A stretch of DNA of 64,000 bases, from assembly GCA_026645575.1 (NCBI GenBank), contig JAPKMW010000044.1, positions 16,107 to 80,106 of the forward strand. Reading direction: 5' to 3'. This DNA comes from Caldilineaceae bacterium (lineage in GTDB: Bacteria; Chloroflexota; Anaerolineae; Caldilineales; Caldilineaceae). The translations under genes were made by a program, and so were the position numbers. The notes beneath the pieces were generated by a model, which saw only the letters and a list, made by a program, of their open reading frames with translations, ran no database searches and had not been told where the DNA came from. Positions within the stretch are counted from its first letter, which is position 1, and each line of letters starts with the position of its first letter. Shown piece after piece: positions 9,331 to 21,458 of the stretch.

Positions 9331-9984
9331 ATGATAACAACAAAACGTCCATACCAAAGTGAGGCTGACACGCCCCCACTCCATACTCCGTTTAGCCAAA
9401 GCATTGGGCGCACACGATACATTGTCTTGCTGGCGGTTGCGGCGGTGTTGCTGGTGGCTGTCTCGCTCTTTTTACTTGGCACGTTACAAGCGGTGGTGAG
9501 CGTCTGGCACGCTTGGTCGCGCGTCTTCTACGGTGAGCTTGGGTCAACCGATCTCACCGTAGAGTTTTTAGAAATTGTCAGCGTGATGCTCAAAGCGGTG
9601 GTCTTTTATATCATCGGCGTTGGGCTGTATAGCTTGTTCATCGCCCCGCTCAATCTAACCGTGTCGCTAGGGGTGCAAACACTCTTTGATCTGGAGAGTA
9701 AGGTGGTCAGTGTGGTCGTGGTCATTCTCGGCGTGACCTTTCTGGAACACTTTATCCGCTGGCAAGACCCTGTGGCAACCTTGCAATTTGGCGGTGGGCT
9801 GGCGGCGGTGGTGATCGCGCTGGTGCTGTTTCAATTTTATAGCCATCGCGTCCGCGAGGATCAACAGGCCAAAGATCCCGATGTGCAAGCCCGCGCCAAA
9901 CGGGATCTCTTCCAAGGCGAACAGGAGGAGTTTGTCATTACGGATGATCAAATTGCCGGGACGAATCGCAAAGGCGATCAATAA
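9331..9984 (+). CDS. YqhA/UPF0114 family membrane protein
   Basis: About 217 residues with three or four hydrophobic segments. The most characteristic stretch is LFDLESKVVSVVVVILGVTF followed by LEHFIRW, as in the UPF0114/YqhA family. The N-terminal arm and the charged C-terminal tail (DDQIAGTNRKGDQ) face the cytoplasm or outside; topology cannot be fixed by eye. An upstream GTG at 9322 is in frame, but ATG 9331 has AAGGGG at a better distance. It follows the flavoprotein by 12 bp, so the pair is probably one transcript. The family has no assigned reaction. Confidence 0.75.
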   Translation: MITTKRPYQSEADTPPLHTPFSQSIGRTRYIVLLAVAAVLLVAVSLFLLGTLQAVVSVWHAWSRVFYGELGSTDLTVEFLEIVSVMLKAVVFYIIGVGLYSLFIAPLNLTVSLGVQTLFDLESKVVSVVVVILGVTFLEHFIRWQDPVATLQFGGGLAAVVIALVLFQFYSHRVREDQQAKDPDVQARAKRDLFQGEQEEFVITDDQIAGTNRKGDQ

Positions 9985-10063
9985 TCATAAGCCAAGCACC
10001 AGCCCGGTCAGGGTTCGCTGGCAGCGAATCCGTCTTGCGTAACTCCTATCAATATTGGCAAGA

Positions 10064-10106
10064 AAAAGCGTGTGTGCAAACAGCGTCTGTTTGCACACAC
10101 GCTTTT
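10064..10106. terminator. Bidirectional terminator between converging genes
   Basis: AAAAGCGTGTGTGCAAACAG, loop CGT, then its exact inverse complement, flanked by A and T runs. This 19-20 bp stem lies between the ends of the YqhA gene and metK, which converge. Confidence 0.85.
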
Positions 10107-10142
10107 GGTATTATGAAAACCAAGAATGATTTGGTTTACAAC

Positions 10143-11345
10143 CTACAACCCCGCCGCCGCCCGCAACGCCTCGGCGCGATCCGTGTTCTCCCACGGCAGG
10201 GAGATGTCATCGCGGCCAAAGTGACCATAGGCCGCCGTTTGGCGATAGATGGGCCGGCGCAGGTCGAGATCACGAATGATGGCGCCGGGGCGCAGGTCGA
10301 AGTGTTCGTCGATCAGATGGGCGATCTTCTCGTCGGCAATGCGACCAGTGCCAAAGGTTTCGACGTTGATGCTCAGTGGCCGGGCGACGCCGATGGCGTA
10401 GGCCACCTGCACTTCACAGCGGCTGGCAATGCCGGCGGCGACCACATTCTTCGCCACCCAACGGGCCGCATAAGCTGCGCTGCGATCGACCTTGGTGCAA
10501 TCCTTGCCACTAAAGGCGCCGCCACCGTGGCGCCCCATGCCGCCATAGGTATCAACAATAATCTTACGCCCAGTCACACCGGCATCGCCCATGGGGCCGC
10601 CGACGACAAAACGCCCGGTGGGATTGGTGTAGATCTTCATCTTGCTATCCACCATTTCGCCGGGCAGCGAGGGCATGATCACCGTTTCGATCAACTCTTC
10701 GCGAATCTCATTCTGGTCAATCTCTGGGGCATGTTGGGTGCTGATCAAGACCGTTTCGATGCGCTTGGGCTTGCCATATTGATACTCCACCGTCACCTGG
10801 GTCTTGCCGTCGGGGCGCAGCCAGGGCAACATGCCATTTTTGCGCGTTTCGGCCAGCCGCCGCGCCAGTTTGTGTGAATAGTAGATCGGGGCGGGCATCA
10901 AGGTCGGCGTTTCGTCACAGGCAAAACCGAACATCATGCCCTGATCGCCGGCGCCCACCTTTTCGATTTCGTCAGCAGCGGAACCCCGCACCTCCAAGGC
11001 CGCATCAACACCCTGAGCAATGTCCGGGCTTTGGGAAGCAATGGCGACCTGAACGCCACAGGTATTGCCGTCAAAGCCCTTGTCACTATGGTCAAAGCCA
11101 ATCTCGTTGACGACCTGGCGCACCAACGGATCAAAATTGACAAAGGCATGGGTGGTGATCTCGCCCAATAATAAGACAAAGCCCGTCTTGATCGCTGTTT
11201 CGCAAGCAACACGCGACATCGGGTCTTGTTCAAACATTGCATCCAGCACAGCGTCACTGATCTGGTCACACATCTTATCCGGATGGCCCTCCGTCACCGA
11301 CTCGCTGGTAAACATCAAGCTGGGCGACGTCATAAAAGTTGTCAT
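10143..11345 (-). CDS. metK: S-adenosylmethionine synthetase
   Basis: About 400 residues; makes SAM from methionine and ATP in the cytoplasm. Signatures: [20 protein letters not shown] at the N-terminus (ATP-site His and Asp), [20 protein letters not shown], the P-loop-like [19 protein letters not shown] and the C-terminal half with [21 protein letters not shown] 11345 is chosen because GGAGAAG precedes it by about six bases; an in-frame ATG at 11357 lies within that site. It is the last gene of the methyl-cycle cluster, and a repeat-filled gap of about 210 bp separates it from ahcY. Length is normal for the family. Confidence 0.97.
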   Translation of the reverse strand: MTTFMTSPSLMFTSESVTEGHPDKMCDQISDAVLDAMFEQDPMSRVACETAIKTGFVLLLGEITTHAFVNFDPLVRQVVNEIGFDHSDKGFDGNTCGVQVAIASQSPDIAQGVDAALEVRGSAADEIEKVGAGDQGMMFGFACDETPTLMPAPIYYSHKLARRLAETRKNGMLPWLRPDGKTQVTVEYQYGKPKRIETVLISTQHAPEIDQNEIREELIETVIMPSLPGEMVDSKMKIYTNPTGRFVVGGPMGDAGVTGRKIIVDTYGGMGRHGGGAFSGKDCTKVDRSAAYAARWVAKNVVAAGIASRCEVQVAYAIGVARPLSINVETFGTGRIADEKIAHLIDEHFDLRPGAIIRDLDLRRPIYRQTAAYGHFGRDDISLPWENTDRAEALRAAAGL

Positions 11346-11366
11346 AGTCTTCTCCATGTAGGAACT

Positions 11367-11424
11367 GAATCTCTCAATCTCTGTTCACCTGGAGATTGAG
11401 AGATTGAGAGATTGAGAGATTAGG
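11367..11424. repeat. GAGATTGA octamer array with short inverted arm
   Basis: Three to four direct copies of the 8 bp unit GAGATTGA, with an inverted copy AATCTCTCAATCTCT on the metK side. The same unit forms the outer arms of the nested palindrome at 31578-31729. Confidence 0.65.
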
Positions 11425-11505
11425 TAACGATCAAGCCTCTGTCCGCTCGTAGCCGGTCACCGGTTGCCTTTTAGGCGCGGCTACGAGCGGGCTTAGTAGT
11501 TACGA
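11424..11505. repeat. Dispersed palindrome, degenerate copy (metK-ahcY gap)
   Basis: Arms CGCTCGTAGCCGG... and ...CGGCTACGAGCGGG are flanked by GTAACGATCAAGC and GCTTAGTAGTTAC. The ends and outer stem match the other dispersed palindromes (22273, 23776, 31617), but the central CCAGTCACGGACTGG core has drifted. Confidence 0.7.
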
Positions 11506-11553
11506 GATTAAGAAATTAACTGCTTTGCGTTCTGTAATACAAAATCAATCGGA

Positions 11554-12876
<1,323 letters not shown>

Positions 12877-12899
12877 CTAATTTAATACTTTGTATGACA

Positions 12900-13052
12900 G
12901 GATGACACGGTGAAAGGGTGACAAGGTGACAAGGTGAGAAGGAGGACAAAAATGTAAACAGCGTTCTCCCTGCAAGAAACCTTCTCGTCTCCCCATCTTC
13001 TTGTCTCTTGTTTACCCCTTCACCTTGTCACCTTGTCACCTTGTCACCTTGC
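12900..13052. repeat. GGTGACAA octamer array with distant inverted array
   Basis: Direct units (GGGTGACAAGGTGACAAGG) near 12910-12940 and inverted units (CACCTTGTCACCTTGTCACC) near 13020-13050 can pair across about 75 bp. The right arm abuts the end of the UDP-glucose dehydrogenase gene and could end its transcript. Confidence 0.7.
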
Positions 13053-13055
13053 CAA

Positions 13056-14432
13056 TTAATAGTGCATCGGATGGGTCAACGGCGGCTTGCCGATGGCGTG
13101 AACATTAAAGCCTTCCTCGTGCAATTGACGGTGGTTAAGCAGGTTGCGACCATCAAAGATAAAGGCGGGCTTAATCATTTCTCGGTAAATTTGGTTGTAG
13201 TCCAGTTCCGCATAGGCCGCCCAGTCGGTCATAATGGCGATGGCGTGAGCACCCTGCGCCGCCTTATAGGGATCGGATTCAAAGGTGGCGCGTTGCGCTA
13301 GTTCACCCAAGTCGGCTCGGCCATTTTCCAAGGCATGGGGGTCGGTCAGCACCACTTCGGCGCGTTCTTCCAGCAGGGCGCGACAGACATTGAGCGCGGG
13401 CGATTCACGCGTGTCGCTTGTGTTGGCCTTGAAGGCAACGCCAAAGAGGGCAATTCGCTTGCCGGCCACGGTGTTAAACATGGCCGAAACCATGTTAGAG
13501 ACAAAGCGCGCCTGCTGATGCTCATTCATCTTAACGACCTGTTCCCAATAGTCAGCGACCTCATACAGCCCGTAATATTCGCAAAGGTAGACTAAGTTGA
13601 GAATATCTTTGCGGAAACAGGAGCCGCCAAAGCCGATGCTGGCCTTTAGGAAGTTAGGGCCGATGCGCCGATCCAAGCCGATGGCATGGGCAACTTCTAA
13701 GACGTTGGCTTCGGTCTTCTCACAGAGCGCCGCAATCGCATTAATCGAGGAGACACGTTGGGCCAAAAACGCATTGGCCGCCAGCTTGGATAATTCACTC
13801 GACCAGACGTTGGTTGTGATGATACGCTCCTTGGGCACCCAGTTGGAGTAGATTTCGGCAATCGTAGCCGCAGCCTTTTCGCCCGATGGCGTTTCGCGCC
13901 CGCCGATCAGCACCCGGTCGGGGTGTTCCATGTCGCGAATGGCGGTGCCTTCGGCCAGAAATTCGGGGTTGGAGACCACATCAAAGTGCAGCCCTTTGGT
14001 GTTGGAATTGAGAATGTACTCCATCGCCTCGGCGGTGCGCACCGGCAAGGTACTCTTCTCGACGACAATTTTAGGCGTGACCGAGTTCTCCAAAATTTGG
14101 CGCGCGGTCTTTTCCCAAAATTGGAGATCAGCCGCTTTGCCGGCGCCCTGCCCAAAACTTTTGGTCGGCGTATTCACACTGACAAAGATGATGTCCGCCT
14201 CGGCAATGTGGCGGTTCACTTCTGTCGAGAAAAAGAGGTTACGATTACGGGCGCCCAGGACTACATCATCCAGACCAGGTTCGTAGATCGGCAGGCGGTC
14301 CGATTGCCAGGCAGCAATACGCGCCGCATTAGAATCCACCACCACCACGCGATGGTGCGGACAATGTTTCGCCACCACCGCCATCGTAGGGCCGCCCACA
14401 TACCCAGCGCCAATACACAGAATATTTGCCAT
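13056..14432 (-). CDS. UDP-glucose 6-dehydrogenase, eukaryote-like type
   Basis: 458 residues; oxidises UDP-glucose to UDP-glucuronate with two NAD. The N-terminal Rossmann motif is CIGAGYVGGPTMAVVAKHCP. Other marks are NTPTK at about 87-91, VVSNPEFLAEGTAIRD and the active site IGFGGSCFRKDILNLVYLCE with catalytic Cys at residue 272. The wording (ICIGAGYVGGPT, FRKDILNLVYLCE) is closer to the animal/plant branch than to typical bacterial Ugd, a distribution already known in some bacteria. AGGAGAGAAGGAAAG precedes the ATG. It sits inside the methyl-cycle cluster without an obvious metabolic link; the sugar-nucleotide epimerase at 28985 could use its product line. Confidence 0.93.
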   Translation of the reverse strand: MANILCIGAGYVGGPTMAVVAKHCPHHRVVVVDSNAARIAAWQSDRLPIYEPGLDDVVLGARNRNLFFSTEVNRHIAEADIIFVSVNTPTKSFGQGAGKAADLQFWEKTARQILENSVTPKIVVEKSTLPVRTAEAMEYILNSNTKGLHFDVVSNPEFLAEGTAIRDMEHPDRVLIGGRETPSGEKAAATIAEIYSNWVPKERIITTNVWSSELSKLAANAFLAQRVSSINAIAALCEKTEANVLEVAHAIGLDRRIGPNFLKASIGFGGSCFRKDILNLVYLCEYYGLYEVADYWEQVVKMNEHQQARFVSNMVSAMFNTVAGKRIALFGVAFKANTSDTRESPALNVCRALLEERAEVVLTDPHALENGRADLGELAQRATFESDPYKAAQGAHAIAIMTDWAAYAELDYNQIYREMIKPAFIFDGRNLLNHRQLHEEGFNVHAIGKPPLTHPMHY

Positions 14433-14510
14433 GCAAACTTTCCTTCTCTCCTACCGGGGGTTCCCGCGCAAGGGAAACCACCCACCAACTATCGACTTTT
14501 CGATCACTGT

Positions 14511-14557
14511 CAAGCTTTGCGCGGAGCCAGTCGGTGACTGGCTCCGCGCAAAGCTTG
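14511..14557. repeat. Perfect 22-bp-stem palindrome of the dispersed family
   Basis: CAAGCTTTGCGCGGAGCCAGTC, loop GGT, then the exact inverse complement, with GATCACTG and GATCGTTAC outside. The inner GAGCCAGTC...GACTGGCTC matches the dispersed palindrome core. Confidence 0.8.
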
Positions 14558-14561
14558 ATCG

Positions 14562-15341
14562 TTACCTTTTTTTACTGCCTTCCGCCTCAACATACGAGCA
14601 ATAGGTTGTAAAGCCAAGCTGTTCATAGAGGCGACGCGCAGTTGCGTTGCTTTCATCGACGTTGAGCACTATGGTAGTCACGTTGCGCGTTTGTAACTCA
14701 GTCACGATGGCGCTCAACACGGCGCGGGCATAGCCTTTGCCCCGCTGTGCCGGGTGTGTATACATGTTGCCAATGGCGCCCATGCCGGCTTCCCAGGCGA
14801 TGATATGGGTGCCGCCGACGGCGCAAAGGTCGCCCGTTTCATCTTTGACGCCGTAGAAGACGCCATCATCCAGTTGATAAGGATCAAAATAATCAGGTGT
14901 AAAAGGGCCGCCGTGGGCATAGAGTGTGCGAATTGCGGCCGCATCGGTGGGCTGTAAACGCACAAGTGGCAGCGTTGTCGGTGGCGTAAAGCGAATACCC
15001 TCACTCAATACCATGCGCACCATTCGATGCGGCTCACCCAACATATAGTACACGTCCATCAATGGTAGATGTTCGGGGCGTAGGGTGACATAGATCTGTG
15101 CCGGCCAGGTATCGCCGGCCAAGGCCAGAGCGACCGCCGCTTCATCGCCAATGGCAAAGAGAATCGGCGGGTGCAAGGCGGTAAAGAGCAGTAGCACCGC
15201 TTGCCCCCGGCTGTCATCCACCACCGACCAGCGGCAATGATCAGCAAAGGTCGGTTGCAGATCAGCAATGGCATAGACCGACCAGATGGGGTCGCGTTGT
15301 AGAATCGATTGAATGTGTTGTAGGTCAGGCGTTGTATTCAA
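14562..15341 (-). CDS. GNAT family N-acetyltransferase
   Basis: About 259 residues. The C-terminal half has the acetyl-CoA-binding motif HPAQRGKGYARAVLSAIV (Q/RxxGxG/A form) followed by VTTIVLNVDESNATARRLYE and GFTTY, the usual closing strands of GNAT enzymes. The N-terminal half (PIWSVYAIADLQPTF onward) is a second, diverged GNAT-like lobe. A TTG at 15341 is preceded by GAGGAAA at seven bases and is preferred; the frame extends to a TTG at 15383 that touches the adoK stop codon, without a ribosome site. Acetyl acceptor unknown. It lies between adoK and the UDP-glucose dehydrogenase gene, co-directional. Confidence 0.8.
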   Translation of the reverse strand: MNTTPDLQHIQSILQRDPIWSVYAIADLQPTFADHCRWSVVDDSRGQAVLLLFTALHPPILFAIGDEAAVALALAGDTWPAQIYVTLRPEHLPLMDVYYMLGEPHRMVRMVLSEGIRFTPPTTLPLVRLQPTDAAAIRTLYAHGGPFTPDYFDPYQLDDGVFYGVKDETGDLCAVGGTHIIAWEAGMGAIGNMYTHPAQRGKGYARAVLSAIVTELQTRNVTTIVLNVDESNATARRLYEQLGFTTYCSYVEAEGSKKR

Positions 15342-15383
15342 CAGGTTTCCTCGCGCTATCGTAACGATAAGGCGTTTACTCAA

Positions 15384-16352
15384 TCAATTGTTTAACCAGG
15401 CCAATCGGGGTTCAAAGCCAAAATTCGCTTCATAGCGCGCCCGGAATTCATCAAGCGTGAAATAGTGGTCAATCGGGCCGGCATGTTCCAATGAATAGAC
15501 CGCCGACAACGCGCCCACGCGACCACAAATATCCAGTGGCAAGCCAACCCGTTGGGCCGCAAAGAAGCCGCCGCGGTAAGCATCCCCGGCGCCCGTTGGA
15601 TTAACGACCTGAGCCAGTTTGGCTGACGGGATCTCATAGGCCGGGCCGCGACCATAGTCGGTGTAGATCATGCTCCCCCGCTCACTATGCGTAACCACCA
15701 AGATGGCAACCTTCTGTTGTAATTCTTCCAACGACCAGCCGGTCTTGCTTTGAATAATGGCCGCTTCATAATCATTGCAGAAAAGATAGGCTGCGCCCTG
15801 AAAATGGGTAGTCATCTCTTCGCCGCTAAAGCGCGCCACCTGCCAGCTTGGATCCAAGGCGAAGGGAATGCCCAACGCTTTGCACTCAGCCGCCTGGTTA
15901 AGCATCGCCACCGGATCGCCGGCGCCAATGAGGACGAGCTTGGCGTTCTGTAACCCCTGACCGGCCAACGTATATTCACTGGCGTGCAGCATAGCGCCGG
16001 AGTAGAAGCTGGAAATCTGACGCCCTTCGTTGTCTGTGTTGCAGAAGAAAGAGGCTGTAAATTTATTGCTAATCTCCACCAGATGCGTCGTGTTGATACC
16101 GATTTCTTCCAGCCAGCGACGATAGTCGCCAAAGTCTTGCCCCACGGTCGAAAAGAGGGTCGGGTTGCCATTGAGCAACTTATAGGTGTAGGCAATATTG
16201 GTTGCAACGCCGCCCCGCTGGCGTGTCATCGTATCAACCAGAAAGCTCAAGGTAATGTTCTCAAGTTGGTCGGGCAGGATGTGATCCCGAAAGCGACCGG
16301 GGTAGCTCATCAGGTAATCATAAGCCACCGAACCGGTGATCACAAGCGACAT
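15384..16352 (-). CDS. adoK: Adenosine kinase, mycobacterial (PfkB) type
   Basis: 322 residues. The sequence follows the Mycobacterium adenosine kinase pattern closely: ITGSVAYDYLMSYPGRFRDH, LSFLVDTMTRQRGGVATNIA, DFGDYRRWLEEIGI, LIGAGDPVAMLNQAAECKAL and DPSWQVARFSGEEM. It ends with the PfkB signature NPTGAGDAYRGGFFAA, whose Asp is the catalytic base. It phosphorylates adenosine to AMP with ATP. The open frame runs upstream through a repeat array, but ATG 16352 has GAAAGGA before it and begins the conserved part. In a cluster with ahcY it would remove the adenosine that inhibits SAH hydrolysis. Confidence 0.88.
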   Translation of the reverse strand: MSLVITGSVAYDYLMSYPGRFRDHILPDQLENITLSFLVDTMTRQRGGVATNIAYTYKLLNGNPTLFSTVGQDFGDYRRWLEEIGINTTHLVEISNKFTASFFCNTDNEGRQISSFYSGAMLHASEYTLAGQGLQNAKLVLIGAGDPVAMLNQAAECKALGIPFALDPSWQVARFSGEEMTTHFQGAAYLFCNDYEAAIIQSKTGWSLEELQQKVAILVVTHSERGSMIYTDYGRGPAYEIPSAKLAQVVNPTGAGDAYRGGFFAAQRVGLPLDICGRVGALSAVYSLEHAGPIDHYFTLDEFRARYEANFGFEPRLAWLNN

Positions 16353-16374
16353 AGAGAGATCCTTTCTTTCATAA

Positions 16375-16433
16375 CAGGTATTGGGTATTAGATATTGGGT
16401 ATTGACACGCAAATACCCAATATCTAATACTCC
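16375..16433. repeat. GGTATTG/AGATATTG unit inverted repeat
   Basis: GGGTATTAGATATTGGGTATT on the left pairs with AATACCCAATATCTAATACTC on the right, a stem of about 20 bp between the LOG-family gene and adoK. The heptamer unit recurs at 55133-55192. Confidence 0.75.
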
Positions 16434-16435
16434 AG

Positions 16436-17053
16436 TTAGGCCCGCCAGCTTTCGAGCTTTAAGATCCCCGGCGGCGGTGTATGGTTGATTAAACGCGTTA
16501 ACAAAGTTTCCGGTTCGGCTTCGACAATAAAGAGATCCCGGTGAACTGGTCGAATAAAGCCTTCGGTGATGGCGCGATCAACCCAGGCGACCAGTGGGTC
16601 AAAGTAACCGGCGACATTCAGCAGGCCGATGGCTTTTTGTTGGATGCCCAGTTGGTTCCAGGTGAGCGCTTCAAAGAGTTCGTCCAGCGTGCCATAGCCG
16701 CCCGGCAGGACGATGTAGGCATCTGACAAGCGGGCCATGGTCGCTTTGCGTTCGTGCATGGTTTCAACCAGGATCAACTCGCCATGCGCCTGGGCCAGCG
16801 ACTCAGCAACGGGCAACTCTTTACTCATCAGCGCCGTTGGCAAAACGCCAACAACAGTGCCGCCGCCGGCCAGAACGGTGTGCGCCACCACGCCCATCAA
16901 GCCGACCCCGCCGCCGCCATAGACTAAGCCTAACCCTTGTTGCGCCATCACCTGACCCAACCGTTCGGCAGCCGCCTGGTAGATCGGCTGGCTGCCCATG
17001 CTGGAGCCGCAGAAAACGCAAATGGTGTTGACGGTGCGTTCGATCTGACTCAC
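16436..17053 (-). CDS. LOG family nucleotide 5'-monophosphate phosphoribohydrolase
   Basis: 205 residues of the TIGR00730/LOG family (former lysine decarboxylase-like). It has the N-terminal [28 protein letters not shown] and the diagnostic [16 protein letters not shown]. Family enzymes cleave the N-glycosidic bond of (modified) AMP to release base and ribose 5-phosphate. GTG 17053 overlaps the mtnA stop by four bases (GTGA) with GGGGGG upstream, so translation is coupled; a longer ATG frame at 17089 lies wholly inside mtnA and is less likely. Sitting between mtnA and adoK, it could act on AMP made by the kinase, but that is inference. Confidence 0.87.
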   Translation of the reverse strand: MSQIERTVNTICVFCGSSMGSQPIYQAAAERLGQVMAQQGLGLVYGGGGVGLMGVVAHTVLAGGGTVVGVLPTALMSKELPVAESLAQAHGELILVETMHERKATMARLSDAYIVLPGGYGTLDELFEALTWNQLGIQQKAIGLLNVAGYFDPLVAWVDRAITEGFIRPVHRDLFIVEAEPETLLTRLINHTPPPGILKLESWRA

Positions 17054-18141
17054 TGGCCCCCCTTGCGCGTGCCCCGCTCCAGCCGGCATGCTTCGATACG
17101 GGCTTCCGCCGCTTCCTTGGCGCGGCGCAGGCTTTCGGTGAAGGGGGGGTAACAGATGCCCTCTTCCGTGATGATGCCGGTGAGATAGCGATGGGGCGTG
17201 ACATCAAAGGCCGGGTTATAGACCGGTACATCCAAGGGCGCAATGATGGTGTCACCCACATGGGTCACTTCTTCGGGGCCGCGCTCTTCAATCGGAATCT
17301 GGTCGCCGGTGGGCAGGTTCAGGTCAATGGTGCTGGTCGGCACGACGGCATAGGTGGGGATGCCATTTTCCTTGGCGCAGACCGAAATCTTATAGGTGCC
17401 GATCTTATTGGCGACATCGCCATTGGCTGCCACCCGGTCGGCGCCAAAGATGACCAGATCGACCTTACCAGTGCGCATGAGATGACCAGCAGCATTATCG
17501 GCAATCAGGTGCATGGGAATTTCGGCGCGCATGAGTTCCCAGGCTGTCAAGCGGGCGCCTTGTAAGCGCGGACGCGTCTCATCCACCCAAACATGAATCG
17601 GCTTGCCCTGTTCTTGACAGGCATAAATAACTCCCAACGCTGTGCCAAAATCGACCGTAGCCAGCGATCCGGTGTTGCAATGGTGCAAGAGATTGGCGCC
17701 TGCCGGCACAACCGCGGCGCCGTGATAGCCCATGCGCCGGTTGATCGCTACATCTTCATCGGCCAGCGCTTCCGCTTCGGCCAGCAGCGCACTGCGTAGG
17801 TCATCGACATTGGGCAACACGCTCTGTTCGGCCAGGGTCAATAGACGCGCCGTAGCCCAACTCAGATTGACCGCAGTCGGACGGGCGGCGTCTAACAGGG
17901 CTTTCGCTGACCGTAACTCATTCAACAAGCCATCGCGATCAGTGGCGGCGCTGTGGTTGGCGGCCAACGCCATGCCGTAAGCGCCTGTAGCGCCAATCGC
18001 CGGCGCGCCGCGCACATACATCTCCTTGATGCTGGTTGCAACCCCTGCCACCGTATCAAATTCGGCAATGACAAATTGCCCAGGCAGCAAACGCTGGTCG
18101 ATCATTTTCACTTTGTTGTCTTCCCAGTAGATCGTTCGCAT
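17050..18141 (-). CDS. mtnA: Methylthioribose-1-phosphate isomerase
   Basis: 363 residues; converts 5-methylthioribose 1-phosphate to methylthioribulose 1-phosphate in methionine salvage. Signatures: [38 protein letters not shown] with the catalytic Cys, and [20 protein letters not shown] with the catalytic Asp. It ends with the [17 protein letters not shown] block. The open frame extends upstream, but ATG 18141 has GGGAG nine bases before it and starts at the conserved [15 protein letters not shown]. It is the first gene of the cluster and lies behind a structured leader. The other salvage genes (mtnP/mtnN, mtnB and so on) are not in the window. Confidence 0.94.
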   Translation of the reverse strand: MRTIYWEDNKVKMIDQRLLPGQFVIAEFDTVAGVATSIKEMYVRGAPAIGATGAYGMALAANHSAATDRDGLLNELRSAKALLDAARPTAVNLSWATARLLTLAEQSVLPNVDDLRSALLAEAEALADEDVAINRRMGYHGAAVVPAGANLLHHCNTGSLATVDFGTALGVIYACQEQGKPIHVWVDETRPRLQGARLTAWELMRAEIPMHLIADNAAGHLMRTGKVDLVIFGADRVAANGDVANKIGTYKISVCAKENGIPTYAVVPTSTIDLNLPTGDQIPIEERGPEEVTHVGDTIIAPLDVPVYNPAFDVTPHRYLTGIITEEGICYPPFTESLRRAKEAAEARIEACRLERGTRKGGQ

Positions 18142-18468
18142 CAGTTTTGCTCCCATCAATGTAATGCTCAAATTCCCAATAAAAAACGCCCACCGGTCAG
18201 CACCGAGCAGGCGTAGAACGCAATCCAAGCCATAGCGCAATGGCGCTATGTTCCTACCCTGCTATAGGCCCTATGATTTAGTTGGTTGTCCAACTGCTGC
18301 AAGCAGATAAATCCCTGCAGTACAGCGGACAATCATTCAGCGGTGCGCTTCAACGAAAGATAGGGTTGCCAGCAAAGCGACCAAATCGACCATTGAGTAC
18401 GCACCACAACCAAAAGCCAGGGCTCCAGCGGGTTGTGGAAATGAAAAGTATGCCATTGAAACTGCGTT
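18142..18468 (-). promoter_or_regulatory. Structured leader of mtnA (candidate attenuator or riboswitch)
   Basis: About 325 nt between a promoter at 18471-18498 and the mtnA start, with no credible gene. Read on the minus strand, it can form CCACAACC/GGTTGTGG, then TTGTCC-CTG-CTGCA with TGCAG-CAG-GGACAA. An eight-pair CATAGCGC-CATT-GCGCTATG hairpin follows. A GC-rich hairpin with a T run lies about 40 nt before the start codon. This promoter-structure-terminator-gene layout is typical of cis regulation. It contains GCTGGCAACC, a string also found in SAM-I riboswitches, but I could not align the other conserved SAM-I segments, so no riboswitch class is assigned. Confidence 0.45.
18181..18212 (-). 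terminator. Intrinsic terminator-like hairpin upstream of mtnA
   Basis: On the minus strand CGCCTGCTCGGT-GCTG-ACCGGTGGGCG is followed by TTTTTT. The stem is imperfect but GC-rich and the T run is uninterrupted. It lies before mtnA, so it would act as an attenuator if the leader is transcribed. Confidence 0.6.
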
Positions 18469-18470
18469 AA

Positions 18471-18498
18471 AATATCATACAGTGATGAGCTTTGTCAA
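18471..18498 (-). promoter_or_regulatory. Promoter candidate for the mtnA leader
   Basis: Minus strand TTGACA (18498-18493), 16 bp, GATATT (18476-18471), with TATTTT at 18 bp as an alternative -10. The -35 starts just past the stop codon of the small exported peptide gene. Confidence 0.55.
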
Positions 18499-18500
18499 AC

Positions 18501-18638
18501 TTATTGCGGTTGTAAATAAGACAATTCAACAACGGCTGGCAGTTCCGCCGCCTGAACAGCTTGCGCCAGAATCAGAATCAGTAAGGTCAGAACTAACGTA
18601 AGCATGATCCGCAGAAAAGCTGCTCGTACAACGCGCAT
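18501..18638 (-). CDS. Small exported or membrane peptide, 45 residues
   Basis: ATG at 18638 is preceded by GGAGG at five bases, one of the best ribosome sites in the window, and opens 45 codons ending in TAA. The product begins MRVVRAAFLRIML, continues with a strongly hydrophobic Leu/Val/Ile stretch (about residues 13-24), then AQAVQA, a good signal-peptidase I site, leaving AELPAVVELSYLQPQ. It could thus be a secreted 15-residue peptide or a single-pass membrane peptide. An extended -10 (TGCTACAAT, minus strand, 18753-18745) lies upstream, and the leader between them can form a TCAGGCT/AGCCTGA stem. I recognise no family. It lies between the ABC permease gene and the mtnA leader, same strand. 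Confidence 0.65.
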   Translation of the reverse strand: MRVVRAAFLRIMLTLVLTLLILILAQAVQAAELPAVVELSYLQPQ

Positions 18639-18839
18639 ACGTTCCTCCACTGCTGAAAGGATTATGATCAGGCTGCTTCACCCGAACCGGTCAGGGCTGG
18701 CGATGCATGAGCCTGAACAAAGGGAAAGCTGTCAATTTCTGACAATTGTAGCAGAAGATCGCGCAAAGTGAATATGACAATTCTCTTACAATCTTGAGGA
18801 TAAATCAGCAAAATGGCGTAGCGACTTACGCGCAATATA

Positions 18840-21454
<2,615 letters not shown>

Positions 21455-21458
<4 letters not shown>

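Noticed and set aside
15342..15383. Longer N-terminus of the GNAT protein from a TTG at 15383
   Set aside because: It would touch the adoK stop codon and has no ribosome site; the TTG at 15341 has GAGGAAA before it.
16353..16412. 20 extra codons at the start of adenosine kinase
   Set aside because: They translate the repeat array at 16375-16433, and the ribosome site and conserved region support the later ATG.
18142..18468. SAM-I riboswitch in the mtnA leader, because of GCTGGCAACC
   Set aside because: Only this one string agrees. The expected GGTGCTAATTCC-type segment and the pairing of the outer stem could not be aligned, so the class is not claimed; only an unclassified structured leader is reported.
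18282..18470. 62-codon plus-strand open frame antisense to the mtnA leader
   Set aside because: No ribosome site and no recognisable protein pattern; the hairpins in this stretch are better explained by the minus-strand leader.
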